From contig JARQWU010000008.1 of the NCBI GenBank assembly GCA_040182905.1, positions 1-64,000 on the forward strand: a stretch of DNA of 64,000 nt. Reading direction: 5' to 3'. A model generated the notes under the pieces. It was not told the DNA's origin. It did no database searches and saw only the letters and a list, made by a program, of their open reading frames with translations. The position numbers and the translations under genes were made by a program. This document shows positions 45,284 to 58,500 of this stretch, in pieces (position 1 is the first letter of the stretch; the number at the start of each line of letters is the position of its first letter). This stretch comes from Barthelona sp. PAP020 (taxonomy: Eukaryota > Metamonada: BaSk clade).

Positions 45284-46411
45284 TTAGTGCAAGGGAAGAC
45301 ATGAATTTTCCGAAAACCCACTTTTTAAAGAATCAAATACATGATTTTGCCCTTGACGATGAAGCATTCCAAGGAAACCATTTTGTTTCAGCCAACAACT
45401 AATGTTGACGATTTTTAAGACTAAGAAGTTCTTCAAAGAATCTCTATGGATTCTGAGGCTTTGAGGTTTTATTGATTTGTCAAACTCCGCATCTTTAATG
45501 GAGGTCTTTACAATATAATAATTCTCATCATCTTTATCTTTTGAACAACAAATTACCCCACCAAAATGTTGAGAAACGAAGGTAGAGGGATCAAATTCAG
45601 TTGTATCATCTTCTAAATAACACAACAAAAGTGAATCATTTCCAATGTGTCGTTTTCTTCGCACCTTTTGTTCATCATCACACTCAGGCAAAAATGGTGT
45701 GACATGATACATGATTTGGTGATTATCTTTCGAAGATATTACCGACTTTTCACCAGAAGTATTTGATTCAACATCTAATCCTCCACCATATCCTGTAAAT
45801 CCTTTAAGATCAATAACTTCACCAATCAAATTTAAAAAATCTTCAAAATCTTCAGTAATGTCCTCTTTGTTGTTTCCCAGATATTCTTTTTCTTCTGTTT
45901 GACCACTTTTAATGAATAGCAATCCAACTTTATGATTAAACCAATAGGATTTGGTGGATTTTTCAAATTCAATAAAGACATCGTTAGGTGTCTGTTTTTT
46001 ATGATTAATACCCTTCAATTCAAAAAAATCAATGTTACTTAAATCATCATCAATATTATTCATGCGCAACCAGTGAGATAATATTTCAATGGCATCAGGA
46101 TCATTTCTTAAGCACGCACAAAGTCCATTTTTTGGAATCTCCAATGAATTATAATATTCATGGGTCACAAATAGCTCAGATAATGAATAAACTAAATATT
46201 CATCAAGATGTTTTCCAACATACAATAAATGATGTGATCTAGTTGTTGAAACACCTAAATAGATAGGATTTAATGAATATTTGTTGACTAAATCGGTAAA
46301 TCTTTCATTGAAAGAATCAAAATCATAAATAAATTCTTGACTAATTTCTTCTAAATTTTCAAAATCTTCAAATTCTTCTTGAGAAGGCCAATATTTTGAA
46401 GAAATTAGCAT
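45284..46411 (-). CDS. RapGAP-domain protein (small GTPase-activating protein)
   Basis: The C-terminal half carries a Rap/Ran-GAP domain (about residues 155-325 from this start). Its phrases are HKVGLLFIKSGQTEE, FLNLIGEVIDL, GYGGGLD, YHVTPFLP and RRKRHIGNDSLLLCY. The asparagine of HIGND (Asn258 here) matches the catalytic Asn thumb that Rap1GAP-type proteins insert into the GTPase active site, so activity on a Ras-like GTPase is plausible. The N-terminal 150 residues are acidic and unassigned. Two starts are possible: ATG 46411 (375 residues, used here) or ATG 46477 (397 residues). The longer start would overlap the NOC3 start codon by two bases, and its extra 22 residues are Phe/Lys-rich, so I prefer the shorter. 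The gene diverges from NOC3 and converges on the EF-hand gene. Confidence 0.88.
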   Translation of the reverse strand: MLISSKYWPSQEEFEDFENLEEISQEFIYDFDSFNERFTDLVNKYSLNPIYLGVSTTRSHHLLYVGKHLDEYLVYSLSELFVTHEYYNSLEIPKNGLCACLRNDPDAIEILSHWLRMNNIDDDLSNIDFFELKGINHKKQTPNDVFIEFEKSTKSYWFNHKVGLLFIKSGQTEEKEYLGNNKEDITEDFEDFLNLIGEVIDLKGFTGYGGGLDVESNTSGEKSVISSKDNHQIMYHVTPFLPECDDEQKVRRKRHIGNDSLLLCYLEDDTTEFDPSTFVSQHFGGVICCSKDKDDENYYIVKTSIKDAEFDKSIKPQSLRIHRDSLKNFLVLKIVNISCWLKQNGFLGMLHRQGQNHVFDSLKSGFSENSCLPLH

Positions 46412-46475
46412 TGGTTGGGGTTTGAAAAAAAGGAAAAATTTGTATCCAAAAGAAACAAATTTTATTTGTTCTGTC
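46412..46475. promoter_or_regulatory. Short bidirectional promoter region between RapGAP-domain gene and NOC3
   Basis: Only 64 bp separate the preferred starts of two divergent genes, so both core promoters must overlap here or lie within transcribed sequence. It contains an A-rich patch (46,424-46,439). No TATA or initiator consensus can be assigned with confidence. The assignment depends on the choice of RapGAP-domain start. Confidence 0.4.
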
Positions 46476-48791
46476 ATGTCATCTGAACCACCAGTCTATG
46501 ACCGATCATATTTTAAATTAACAACAAAAAAGCCAGAATATGTTAATAATTTATTAGATGAAAAAGGACAATGGATTTTAGATGATGATATTGTTGATGA
46601 TGGTATGTTAGAGTTTGATTTACCGAAGAAAAAGAAAGAACCAAAATTATCAAAAGACAATAATGAGGAAACCACTCAGATGGAGATTCGTAAATATGAT
46701 TTTTCGAAACCTTTAGAAATTTTGAATTTGAAGCCAAGAATTGAAGAAATTGCTTCCTTAATAATGGAAAACCCTGAAAAAAATGTTTACTTAATGGATG
46801 AATTGATACATATTGTTCAACAATTACAAAAGTATTCTGATTTGTCTTTTAATCAGATGTCCGATTTGACTGTTTTAGCAATTACAGCAATATTTGGAGA
46901 TATATTACCAATATGGCCTTTAAAAGATGTTGACACTACTGGATTATCAAAAGAAGCTGCTGAGATAGCAGTTTACGAAAACTCAATGTTGAAATTATAC
47001 AAGAAATTTTTAAAAGTTTTACAAGGTTTGCATGCAACCATAAAAATGCAAGCTGTCACACATTTATTGAAATCTAGGCCTGATTTTAACTTGAGAACTG
47101 AGTTATTGATGATTTTATTCAGTGGGATATCAAATAAGAATGCAGAAATTAGGGCTTTGGCTTTGAAAGGTGTTGATGAATTGTTTGTCAATGATTTTGT
47201 TGGTTATGCGTCTTTGGAATTTATGAGAATGGTTTCAAAGAAGTTTAAAAATCATTTGAAAGGAAAGAAAAAGAAAAATGTCATGTTCTTTCGATCAGAT
47301 TTTTTGAAAGTTTTGTTGAGGATAAATTTTTCCAAAGTTGATATTTTAATGAATGAACCTGATGAGGAAAAGAGTCAGCGGGAAAAGACTATGCACAATC
47401 GTGCGCAAAAGAAATACAAAAAAAGGCTTACTTCTGGGAAGTCTGATTATTTAAAGGAAAAGAATCGTGTTTTGAAAGAATTAAAGGCTCAATCAAATGA
47501 ACAAGCAAAGAAAGAAAGAGGTATAATTAAGACTGAGACTTTGAGTGTTCTATTTCATCTTTATTTATCTATTCTAGTTGATATGATTGAAAATGGTCCA
47601 GACGTATGTGGGAATGGTAAAGAACGTTTGATATTTATCAAATATTTATTTGAAGGTATCAGAAAGCATGTCCAATTAGTTAATGTTGAATTGATGGAAG
47701 CTTTGCTCAGTCGTTGTTCTGCTTTATTGACTGGTCTTCCTGACACTTCAATTGATATTCAATTACTGTTAACATTGGAAACTAGCAAAACCATCACTGT
47801 TTCTCAAAGTGGTTTGGGGAATGCTTTGACTATTGATCATGAGAGTATGTTTTCCAGTTTATTCAAATGTCTTTTGCAGTTAAGTTCAGCAGATGCATTT
47901 GGTTTTGATTACATTGATGATTTGGTGTTTGTTCTGGGAAAATTGTTTTTAAGAAAAACTACCATTTCTTTGATCAGAGTTCAGGCTTTCGTTAAACGTT
48001 TAATATATTTAAGTTGCAATAGTTCATCGGAAATAGCACTTAAATGTATCGATTTAGTTCAAAAATTAATAAATAAATATCCTGAAGCCAAACAATGCTT
48101 TTACCTTACAGAAAACCCTGTTTCTCATTCATTTAGTACAATGCCATTGACACCTGAGGGCGCTATGTTTTGTGATTTGACAGCTATTAGAGGTGAAGGT
48201 ACAAGATGTGATGAAGTTAATTTTTTGTTGTCTCATTATGATATTGATGTTGTTAAGAGTATTCGAAAACTGATGAACGATTTGGGAACTGAATGTGAAC
48301 TTCCTCGAATTCCTCAATTACCTAAATTATTAAAGCGTAACGCGTTCAGAGAAGACGAAGAGGAAGAAGAAGAAGAGGAAAAGGTAGTAGAAGAAGATGA
48401 AATTATGGAAGTTAAAGAAGATGAAGAATATAAAGTAGAAGATAAGAAAGAAGAAAAAGAATCTGAATCTGAATCTGAAGCACATCCTTCAATGACTTTA
48501 GAGGATGAAATGAAGTCTGTCAATTATATGACTTCTGAAAAGTATCTTAAACTTGCAAATTTGTTCAGTGTGAAAAGAGGTGATTTACTGCGAAATTTGG
48601 AATATATGAAGAAAAAAGTTGATTTGGAAACAGAAGGAAAAGATCCATCAATAGATTTTTGTGTCAGAGCTAATCGTAAGTTAAGAAAGTTAAAATCCAA
48701 AACAAAAGATTCCAGTAAAAATCAAAAATCTACTGAATCAACCAAACATAAAAAGGAAAAAAAACACAAGCGTAAACATTCCCGGAAGTAA
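46476..48791 (+). CDS. NOC3: Nucleolar complex protein 3 homologue (NOC3/CBF-Mak21 family)
   Basis: A 771-residue protein. Residues about 88-190 match the NOC3 N-terminal domain: IEEIASLIMENPEKNVYLMDEL, then LAITAIFGDILPIWPL, then ENSMLKLYKKFLKVLQ. A helical-repeat CBF/Mak21-type region follows (to about residue 620), with IRVQAFVKRL and FLLSHYDIDVVKSI. An acidic Glu/Asp tract (about residues 625-675) and a Lys-rich C-terminus (KHKKEKKHKRKHSRK) fit a nucleolar location. In yeast, NOC3 pairs with NOC2 in pre-60S ribosome maturation and export, and has been linked to replication initiation. ATG 46476 is the first in frame; the upstream continuation to 46422 has no ATG. Human NOC3L is about 800 residues, so the length is normal. 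It ends TAA and is followed by a 723-bp spacer. Confidence 0.9.
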   Translation: MSSEPPVYDRSYFKLTTKKPEYVNNLLDEKGQWILDDDIVDDGMLEFDLPKKKKEPKLSKDNNEETTQMEIRKYDFSKPLEILNLKPRIEEIASLIMENPEKNVYLMDELIHIVQQLQKYSDLSFNQMSDLTVLAITAIFGDILPIWPLKDVDTTGLSKEAAEIAVYENSMLKLYKKFLKVLQGLHATIKMQAVTHLLKSRPDFNLRTELLMILFSGISNKNAEIRALALKGVDELFVNDFVGYASLEFMRMVSKKFKNHLKGKKKKNVMFFRSDFLKVLLRINFSKVDILMNEPDEEKSQREKTMHNRAQKKYKKRLTSGKSDYLKEKNRVLKELKAQSNEQAKKERGIIKTETLSVLFHLYLSILVDMIENGPDVCGNGKERLIFIKYLFEGIRKHVQLVNVELMEALLSRCSALLTGLPDTSIDIQLLLTLETSKTITVSQSGLGNALTIDHESMFSSLFKCLLQLSSADAFGFDYIDDLVFVLGKLFLRKTTISLIRVQAFVKRLIYLSCNSSSEIALKCIDLVQKLINKYPEAKQCFYLTENPVSHSFSTMPLTPEGAMFCDLTAIRGEGTRCDEVNFLLSHYDIDVVKSIRKLMNDLGTECELPRIPQLPKLLKRNAFREDEEEEEEEEKVVEEDEIMEVKEDEEYKVEDKKEEKESESESEAHPSMTLEDEMKSVNYMTSEKYLKLANLFSVKRGDLLRNLEYMKKKVDLETEGKDPSIDFCVRANRKLRKLKSKTKDSSKNQKSTESTKHKKEKKHKRKHSRK

Positions 48792-49514
48792 AGAATAAAT
48801 AAATTAACTTAACTTTGAGTTGAAAAAAATTTTTTTTTTTTTTGCCTGCATTATATTTAAATTGTTTTGTTTGGGGCTTTTCATCTTCTAAATGTTAAAT
48901 TTTTCAAGAATTTTGAAGCTATTCAATTAATATTAACATCAAATTCTTTTTTTTGGAAGAATGTTGGAACATTTTCTTTCAAAAAGACTTTAATAATAAT
49001 TAGTAATAACAAATTTATTGGTCAATAAATGTGTTTCTTTATTATATTTGATATTTATTGAGATATGTAAAAGTTCTCATGAAAGTCTTTATATTGTCTG
49101 TTATTTGATAAAATTTAAATGAAAATAGTTTTATAAATAAATTGTACAAGTTTTTTTTGGGATTTTTGTGATTCTAAGAAATAATGAAAAATAACTGATT
49201 TGGAATCAAATTTTTTGAAGTGTAATTCAAATCAACGCGACTCAATGACAAAAACTAAACCAAATATAATCCAAAATTTGAAAAAAATTGGACATTAGAA
49301 TGTGATTCATTGGTTATGAAAAAAATCAAAATATGTTGTTAATCTTTATGAATTATTGAGTTTTATGGTATCCATTATATTTTTTGTGAAATGAAAGAAA
49401 ACTCTACAGTGTTGTTAAAAGATTTGGCTATAATTTGGTCGACTTTTTTCTGAAATATTTCAATTTTTGGTTTGTTATTTCTTTATTACTTTTTTAAAGT
49501 AGCTTTTCTTTTTG
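48792..49514. other. AT-rich intergenic region, no gene seen
   Basis: A 723-bp spacer with homopolymer A and T runs (for example T-tract 48,830-48,843), several AATAAA words, and no frame of coding character on either strand. It should contain the NOC3 3' end and the promoter of the giant AAA+ gene. A stop codon at 49,500-49,502 is in frame with the AAA+ gene and bounds its start. Confidence 0.6.
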
Positions 49515-52500
49515 ATGTTAATTGAGTTTCACGGTCAAATTCAAAGAAAAAACAAGGAAAAGTTCATATTTGAGGTTTGTGATGTGGAATCAAAGATTAG
49601 TCCTTTTGCACCCAAGATTATTTCAAAACATTCTTCATTTTGTTTGTCTTTTGATGTTCCTGTTGGAAAGTATTTGATAAGAACAGATTATCCAAAACCA
49701 ATCTTTGATATGAGCAATATCGAAAGGATTGTTTGTGAAGATTCATTTATCATTTATTATTTTGTGGTTAAATCAATTAATGTACTTCTTTCCGCAGATT
49801 CTTTGAATTTTTCTGAACAAAAACTTGTTAATGATGCAAAGTATCTTTCATTTCATTGGACAACATTTGATAAGCATTTATTTAAAATAAATAATTGGCG
49901 AGATAATGTTAAATTTTCAAAAGAACAATTTGAAAGAAAAAATTTTTCCAATTTTACTCAAAATCAAGATTCAATACATATTTCTGTTGATATTTTATCA
50001 ATATATTCGCTTATTGGTTATTTTGAAGTTATTTTAGACGATGATAGTCATCATATTATTATACCCAAGCATTTTTCAATTGTTAAGGATCGTTTTCATA
50101 ATGCTTTTATGTTTTGTTCTGTTAATAAATCAAAATTCGGTTTTATTAACTTCGAATCAATCCAGTTTCCACTTTATGTCCCATTTTCCTTTAATGAAGT
50201 AAATTGCAGTGATTGTGTGCAATGCACAAAATATTTTAATAATAGTGCAATTTTGTATTTACAAAGTAGATCATCAAGACACGGAACTTTAAAAATTGAT
50301 GGAAAGAATTACAAATTTTCCAAAACTTATGTTGAATTATTTTTTGACCTACCTCTTGATGTAATTCATTCTGAATTTATACTTCGCATTGATCGAGAAG
50401 AATATCAGTATGAAATGTTTAAATTTAATGGTCAATGGATTTTTTTAGGTATTATTGCTCATTTATTGGATGAACAACCATGTTCTTGTGTCTTTTACAT
50501 TAAAACGATTGATTCTTTACAACAAATATCATATTCCATTTCAGAGAATTTTGATAGGTTCAATGAATATGATCAACAATGGAATTTGATTGACTTTCAG
50601 ACTTTGAAACAATTTTCTTTCAATGTACGTCCTATTCAGAAAGATGTTGATTGTTTGAGATTAATTTTTAAAGATGAACCTACTTTCGTTGAACAACATG
50701 AACTATGTTGTACTGGGAATTTTCATGAAAACAGTATTGATAGCATGCGTATTACTGTTACTGTTCCTATTAGATATATTGGGTTTGGACGGTGGGAAGC
50801 AGTTTTTGATTTGGAACATCCAAAAAAAGGAAAAATTTGGGATAATTTGTTATTGCATATTGAAGATAAAACATCAGGGAAAACTATCACTTCAAATACA
50901 TTTACTTATCTTGACTGTAGACAAATAAATCAGTTAATATTCCCTTATTCTACAAAACAACTGGTTAGATATGACTCTTTCAATGCAAGGTCAGAGGCAA
51001 AGGTATCTTTTCCGGCAAAGGATTTGTTCCGAAAAGAGGATAAACACTCAACAGAGAGTGAATCTTTTACTAAAAACAGTCAAGATTTCAAAAATACCGT
51101 TGATACTTTTCTTTCAAAAGTTAATTCTAAAGTTGATGCTTCTTTGAAAAATTCTTTTAGAATTCCTCAGTTTTCTTCAATTAAACCGTTGCCTAATATG
51201 AGTAATGAAAGTATAATAGATTTTTGGAGAAAGTTTTGTTGTAATTGCAAACAATCAGACGAAATTCAACATTTATTAAAAAAGAATAAATATGTTTTAA
51301 CTGATACTGCTGTAAAGAACTTGGATATTTTGTTAAAACTTGTTTCAAATCAATTACCAATACTCATTGAAGCAGATTCAGCGGCTGGTAAAAATCGTGC
51401 AATTGAAGAAGTCTTTAATATCGTTAAATTGTATTTGAAATACGATTTCAAATTATTTCGATTTAATTTGAACTCTTCTATTACAAGCGAAGATATTTTA
51501 GGGAAATTGAAAATCAAAAATGGAATTTGTCAATTTCAAACAGGTATTTTTGCACAGTGCTTTGAATATGGTCATTGGTTGATATTGGATGAATTGAATT
51601 TGGCTAGGAATGAAGTATTACAAGTTCTTCAGACATCTATTGATATGAAAGAAATCACTATCCCTTGCCATTCGAAAAATAGTTCAATTAGAACTGCCAA
51701 AATGCATCCTAATTTCAGATTATTTGCTACAATGAATCCTACTGCAGATATATTTACAGGAAAAAGACAACAATTAAATGAAGCTATTTTATCCAGATTT
51801 ACTTGTTGTTCATTTGCATCTGAGAGTGATTTTAGAGAATTTATCAAACAATTATTTTGCTATACATTTCAAAAAGAATTGGATGATAAGAAATTGAAAA
51901 TGAATAGAAGTATCATTACATGGATTGATGTTCTCTTTAATATTCATACACAAGCACTAAAGCAGTTTGATCGAAGATTGACTGTAACCATTCGTGAAGT
52001 TGTAAAATTTATCGACGGGTTTAAATGTATGCTTTTTGAACGCGAATCTCCAGTGAATATTTTCAAATATCTAGCAAACATCATTTATCAACTTAGAAAT
52101 GTTGACATCATGTTTAATTTTGACAGCTATATTGATAGTTGCAAAATTCTTAACTTTACTTTTCCACAAGATAATAATAAATTATTAGTGTCTTCAAAAA
52201 AGAGTACAAATAAGACTTGCAGAGATATCAATTCATTTATCAAAAGATTTTGTTCCTTGTTCAATCGGAACAGTATCACTGGTAAAGATTACCAAAAAAT
52301 TGGTTGCTTGTTTGATGATGCAATTATGGTATGTTCTTTCAGAAGAACAAAATTAGAAAGAAGCAAAAAAAATTCAAATCTTGAATCATTCAAGAAGAAT
52401 TTTATCGAACGTTTCTCAAAAAGTCTTCCAATTCGTTTACGTTCTGATTCTAAAGAGGAAAAATCTATTAAAACGTATTTGGAGAAGTTATTTGAAGTAG

Positions 52501-55500
52501 TTGAATCCCAAATCAAGTTTCAATTTCCCGTACCGTTAATTGTACATTTAGACATTGATGTTCAGCAATATTCTCCAACCATATCTTCTTTAAATTTGAG
52601 AATAGATATTATTAATCCAATTTTGAAAGCTTTGGATTTAGGATTTCATATTTGTGTTGCAGGACCTTCACTAAGTGGTAAATCTACAATTTTGCAATTG
52701 GTTTCAATTGCATATGGACAAAAATACAACAGTATGACTCTTTTTGAAGACTCAGATAAATATTCTTTGTTGGGAACATCCTCAATATCCAAGAATGCTC
52801 AAGGGTCTTTTGGTATCAATTTTTCTCCAAGTCCTCTTTTACAAGCAGTTACAAGTGGATCCACTCATATTTTGGAGAATGTTGATCTTGCAGAATCAAC
52901 AGTTGTTGAACTGTTAAATAACTTGTTAGAAAAGAATGTTGTGACTTCCTCAGATGAAATGATATGGGAAGTTACAGAACATCCAAAAGGATTTGTTGAA
53001 ATCAACAAAAACTTCAGATTTTGCTGCACAGCCACTTTGAATATTGAAGGAATTCCCAATTTATCTCTAGCTTTTTTAAATAGATTGTTGCTTGTCTGTA
53101 TTGCAGAACCTGTGTTGGTAGAAGATTCAACATTAACTAAGGGAGCATTTGACATGATTAAACCCGTTTTATTTCATGGGTTTGCAATTCATTATAAGAT
53201 GGCAGAAGCTTTAGTTGGATTATCAATTCTTTTTGAAAATTGTAAGTCATTCAACCTTCGAATTTTTTTTGAATTTCTTCGATTGTTTTCAGCAAAAGTT
53301 AAAAGATCGTATGAGTTTTTACGAAAATTGCCAAAATCGAAGAAAAATTTGAATGAAGATTCAAAAAATATGTTTTTATCAGGTTTTTTGCTTGCATTTA
53401 ATGTTTTAGCTATTATTGAACCATCTGTACAAATAAAACTTACCAGACGGGAAAAATTTGGTGGGAATACTTTTGAAATTATTTTTAATCAAAATTTCTA
53501 TCACAGTCTTTTTAAATATAAGGTCAAAGCGTCTGTTGACAAAGATACGTTCGCAAGTCATAAAGAATATATGTTAAATAATTTAGGTGGGCAGGTTATT
53601 TCTGCAAAGGAAACATCCAAAAACAAAATTTTAGAACTTGAAATGACCCATGCGGAATTCAATAATGCGTGTCATATTACCAGAATACACCAAAGCCGTC
53701 ATAATCATCGTTACCATCGCCATTATCATTCCCACTCTTTTGGCCATAATGATTTGATTTTATCTCGAGTCAAAATTTGTTTGGATGGTCAAAAAAAAAT
53801 TAAGTATGAAATTGATGAACATGAAATTTCGTTAAATAACCAATTTCAAAGATATTTAGGTGAATATCAAAATTGCTTTAAACCATCAAAATTTTCATCT
53901 TTTGTTGTTGACGATCGTGTTAAATCTCAATATAAATTGCTAGAAGACATCACACAAGCTTTACATATGGGTTTGCATGTCTTAATTACTGGAAGTTCGT
54001 CAACGGGAAAAACTGCAATAATTTCGCATATAGCCAATACCAGAAAATGTTCATCTGAAACTCGAAAGTTGGAAATTGTCAATTGTTCGGATTCTACATC
54101 TGTTGAAAGCTTTTTTGGGGCTCCTTCCATTACAGGCGAATTTATTGATGGTCCTTTAACACGTGCTATTGTCAATGGTAATATGTTTTTGGCTGATGAA
54201 TTGAATCTCATTTCTTCATACATATATTCAGCATTGACTCCAGTATTCACCAATATGGATATTGTTCAAATTCCTGGAAGACCAAAGCCAGTTATTATTC
54301 ACAAAGATTTTGCATTTGTTGCCACACAAAATGATACTAATACCAGAGGTAGAAGAGTTTTGCCATCACATTTCGTTTCAAGAATGTGCATTGTATATTC
54401 CAAACCTTTACTTTCCCAAGATTGTCAAATCATTTTGGATAATGTTAATCAGATAAATACTAATGCTTGGGGTGATTGTCTGAGGATTTACTATGAACAT
54501 TTTCAAAAAGTTTGCACAAAAGTTCCGTTTAGAAAGCAATTAACGTTGAGGGACTTACTGAAACTTCAAAAAAGGCTTCTTAATTTCATTGAATCAACCA
54601 ATAAAACATCTGATGGTTTCATTGATGAACACCTTATTATTTTGGAGTATTTCTATTGTATGTGTGATGACAAAAAAGAATTTTGCCTTTATTTTAAGAA
54701 TCTTCCTGAATGTTCTCATGTGATCAGTGTCTTCGATGCAAAATGGAACATTAGATACAATGAAGTTGAAGAGACTTGTGAAATTATTTCTGACTCAAAA
54801 GATGGTGAATTTTGTTTGAGTTTCTCTTGCGCAAATTATCATTCAAATGAAACTTTTTGGAACAATCTTCCTCAAGATTGTTATCTTTTGTTGAGACAGT
54901 TAATATATTCGACAAAAATTGACGAAAATCGAGGAGAATTTACAGAATCAATTCTTTGCATTGGAGATTCAATCGCCATTGACGTTATTCATAAATTTGA
55001 AGAAGCATGTGGTAATGTTTTTGTTACAAAAAAATTTAATTCACAGACAAGTGTTGAAGATTTCATTGGATCATATTCTATAAGAAAAACTGATGCCTTG
55101 TCCATACAGCAATTGATTGAACAGTTACTCATTGATTTATCTGAAATGCTAAATGTATTTGCAACCAGAAACTTGTCAATAAGTGATGATTTGGATAATT
55201 TAAGAAGTGAATATGAAGGATTCGTTTTGAAGGGAGATTATTCGGAGGATTCCTTGAACAAACTTTCGCAAACTTTGAAAAACTTAATAAATTGGAAGAT
55301 TTCTGTTAATTACAATATCATAAGTCAACAGATTTCACGGATTGTTGATGTGATAGATCATCTCAATGATGAAAATATTTGGGTACATTTTCAGCCAACT
55401 TTTGTTGTTAATTCTATTTTGAAGGCAAATAGTTTTCTATTAGATTCCATTGATCGATGTTCTCCAGCAGTACTTGAGCGTTTAAATTCTCTTTTTGATA

Positions 55501-58500
55501 TTAACCCATCTTTTGATGTAGCGGAGATCAATAAAGATAATGAAATATCAGTAGCACCGTTTATTTTAAGATGTGCTTTTGTTAATATGGATAAATCCAA
55601 GCAATTACAATTATCCTCAGCATTTTTGTCTAGAGTGACCACAATTAATATTCAGGGTTATTCAAAGGACCATTTATTGTTAACTCTCCATAAACAACAT
55701 GATTGGCTTGATTTTGGTTGGATGAAACAGTTTGTTAGGGGAATAAACTCTTTAAACTTTGATATAAAATATGAAGAATTAAAAAAAATATTAGATATGG
55801 CAATATCTTTGACTTATCCTGTTACAACTTGGTCAATACAATTCAGAATTGTTTATTCTTTTGTTTTAAAGTTTTCTATATATTTTAATTCTTTTGAACA
55901 ATGTGTAAATCGTTGCAAAGAAGCTTTTGATCATTCTTTAGATAATGAAGAAAAACAACAGTTGAAGAGTTTGATTTATGATGTCAATAACAAAGTCAAA
56001 AACAATTCTGTTTTTGAAATTGATTCTATCAATGGTGTTGCAAACATTGTTTATAATAATTACACTTGGATAAGTCATCATTTTGATGTTTTGAATGATG
56101 ACGTACCAACAGATTCAAATGTTGGATTGTTGCCATTGTCTAGTACCAAATTTGCAATGCTAATGTGTCTTACTTGTTTAAAAATAAAGCAACCTTTGTT
56201 GTTTGTTGGTGTTCCAGGTATATCTAAAACTACAGCTGTTGTTACTATGGCTAGAATGTTAGATTATAAGTTGCTGAAAGTAAATCTAAATTATAATACC
56301 ACCATAGAAGAGCTGTTTGGTAGAATTATTCCAAAAACCAATTTGGATGGTACATATTCATTTGAATTCAATCCTGGACCAGTGTATCAAGCATTTCAAG
56401 ATATTGTTGGGGGTATTGGTAACACTATTTTGTTATTTGATGAATTAAATCTTTGCAGTCACGAAGTTTTGGAAAGCTTGATACCTGTTTTTGATTTAGC
56501 AGCGAAAGGCAAAGGTGTTTTAAGATTTGGTTCTTATACACTTGAAGTTGAAGGTTTTGTACCTATATTTGCAACTATGAACCCATCTTCAATGACACAA
56601 AACAGGTCTAACTTGCCCTATGATTTAGAAAAACTGATTATTATTCAAAAGTTGGAGGAATTTAAGAAAGAAGATTTTGAGTTGGCCATTGATTATTTTT
56701 GGAGACCAATTTTACCATTAAAGCAATTTGAATATGCAAAAAGTTTTCATTTATATTGTATTGAGGTTATCAAAACCAAAAATTTAACATCAATTATCAT
56801 TGGATTGAGAGAAATTTTGAAATTTTGGAAATTAACTCAGAACATTCCAAAAATATCTAAAACTTTGATTACAATAAAACGAGCATTATCATTGGTATAC
56901 TTATCATGTTTCAATTCTGAGCCTCAATTGAAAAGAAGGCTCATGCAAAAATTGAACATCGAAAATTCAAAGAAATCAGTTGAAATATTTCTAATACACA
57001 ATGATAAGCAAGTTGTTATTAATGATTTAATCATAGACAGGACCAATCATGGTTCATATTGTGGTGATGAAATCTTTGAACATCCAGTTTTCAATGAACA
57101 ATTGTTTACTTTAGCTTTGGCTTATTTTACAAGAAGAGGCATTTTATTGGAAGGAACACCTTCTTGTGGAAAAACTACATTGGTAAAATATTTTTCTAAA
57201 CTATGTGGATGCAAATTGTTAATCTTTAATGTTAATGAAGATACAACTGCTAGTGCTTTAGTTGGACAATATTATCCAAATATTGAGTTACAATTTAATA
57301 AAGCTTCATCTGGTCTTATTAGAGAGTTGAATAATTGTTCTTTTAAAGATGAAGAAAAGCAATTGAAAAACTGTTTGTTGGAATTCGTCAGTAATTTTGA
57401 ATTTTTTTGCGATTTAATACAAATAAATGATAAAAATCAACGAGGTTATTATGATTTGATTAAATTTGTTAAAGAAAAGAAAAGTTTGCGAAAATTCCAC
57501 GAAAATTTACGAAAACTTTTGTCAAAAGTTGAAAACAATATAGAATTCACTTTTATCTTTTCTGAATTAGTTTTTGCTTTACAAAATGGTTATTTTATTT
57601 TAGTGGAGAATATTAATAGTGCTTCAACTGATCTTATCGAAAGATTCAATTCTCTTTTGGAAGCAAATTCCGAATTGATTATTTTTGAAAAAACTCCACC
57701 AGTGACTTTGTCTATTTCTGCTAACAAAGATTTGAATAAATCAAAAAAACTTCAAAACTCTTCAGAATTACAAACTGGAACTTACAAAATCCATGAAAAG
57801 TCAAGAATTTTCTTCACTAATACTTTATATGATGATAAAAAGGCACAAAGTGGTCTATCACCAGCATTTCTTTCAAGAATTATTTCTTTGCCAATTGACG
57901 GAATTGAAAAAAGTTCAACAACTATTAAATTGTCGGAAAGTATATTTAGATGTTTTGAATCAATGATAAATAACCAAAATTTGAATTTTGAAGAAGAGAC
58001 GATTGATAAATTAAGTTGTTGTTTGGAAAAAAGTTATAAAGAAATTATTGAAAAATTTGAAAAGGATGAATATTTTGTTGGAGATAAAAAACCTACAATT
58101 AGGGTGTTGTATCGAATTATTAAAGAGATAAAAACATATTTATTTTTGAAAGGTCAAAAAGAATTGCTTAAAAGTGCTGAAAAAATATTTGTTTTCCATT
58201 ATCATTGTCTTTTTAAATATAAATACAAAGAAGCTTTCAAAAAAATTTGTCCAGATTTCAAATTTCGAAATGTTCGTGGAAATAATTATTCTTCCAATAA
58301 AAATTTATTAAATTTGTTTCAAAAACTATTTGACAGGAAATTTAAAAGTTTTTTTGAGGAATTTTTGAAAATTCAAGTGGATCAAATTTTTTCATTGCAT
58401 ATAATGAATAAATATGAAGTTTTGGCAAATAATTATTTTGAAAACAATGAAAACTTTTCAATTGTTGAAATATTTAATTGTTTCAAAGAATTCATTAATA

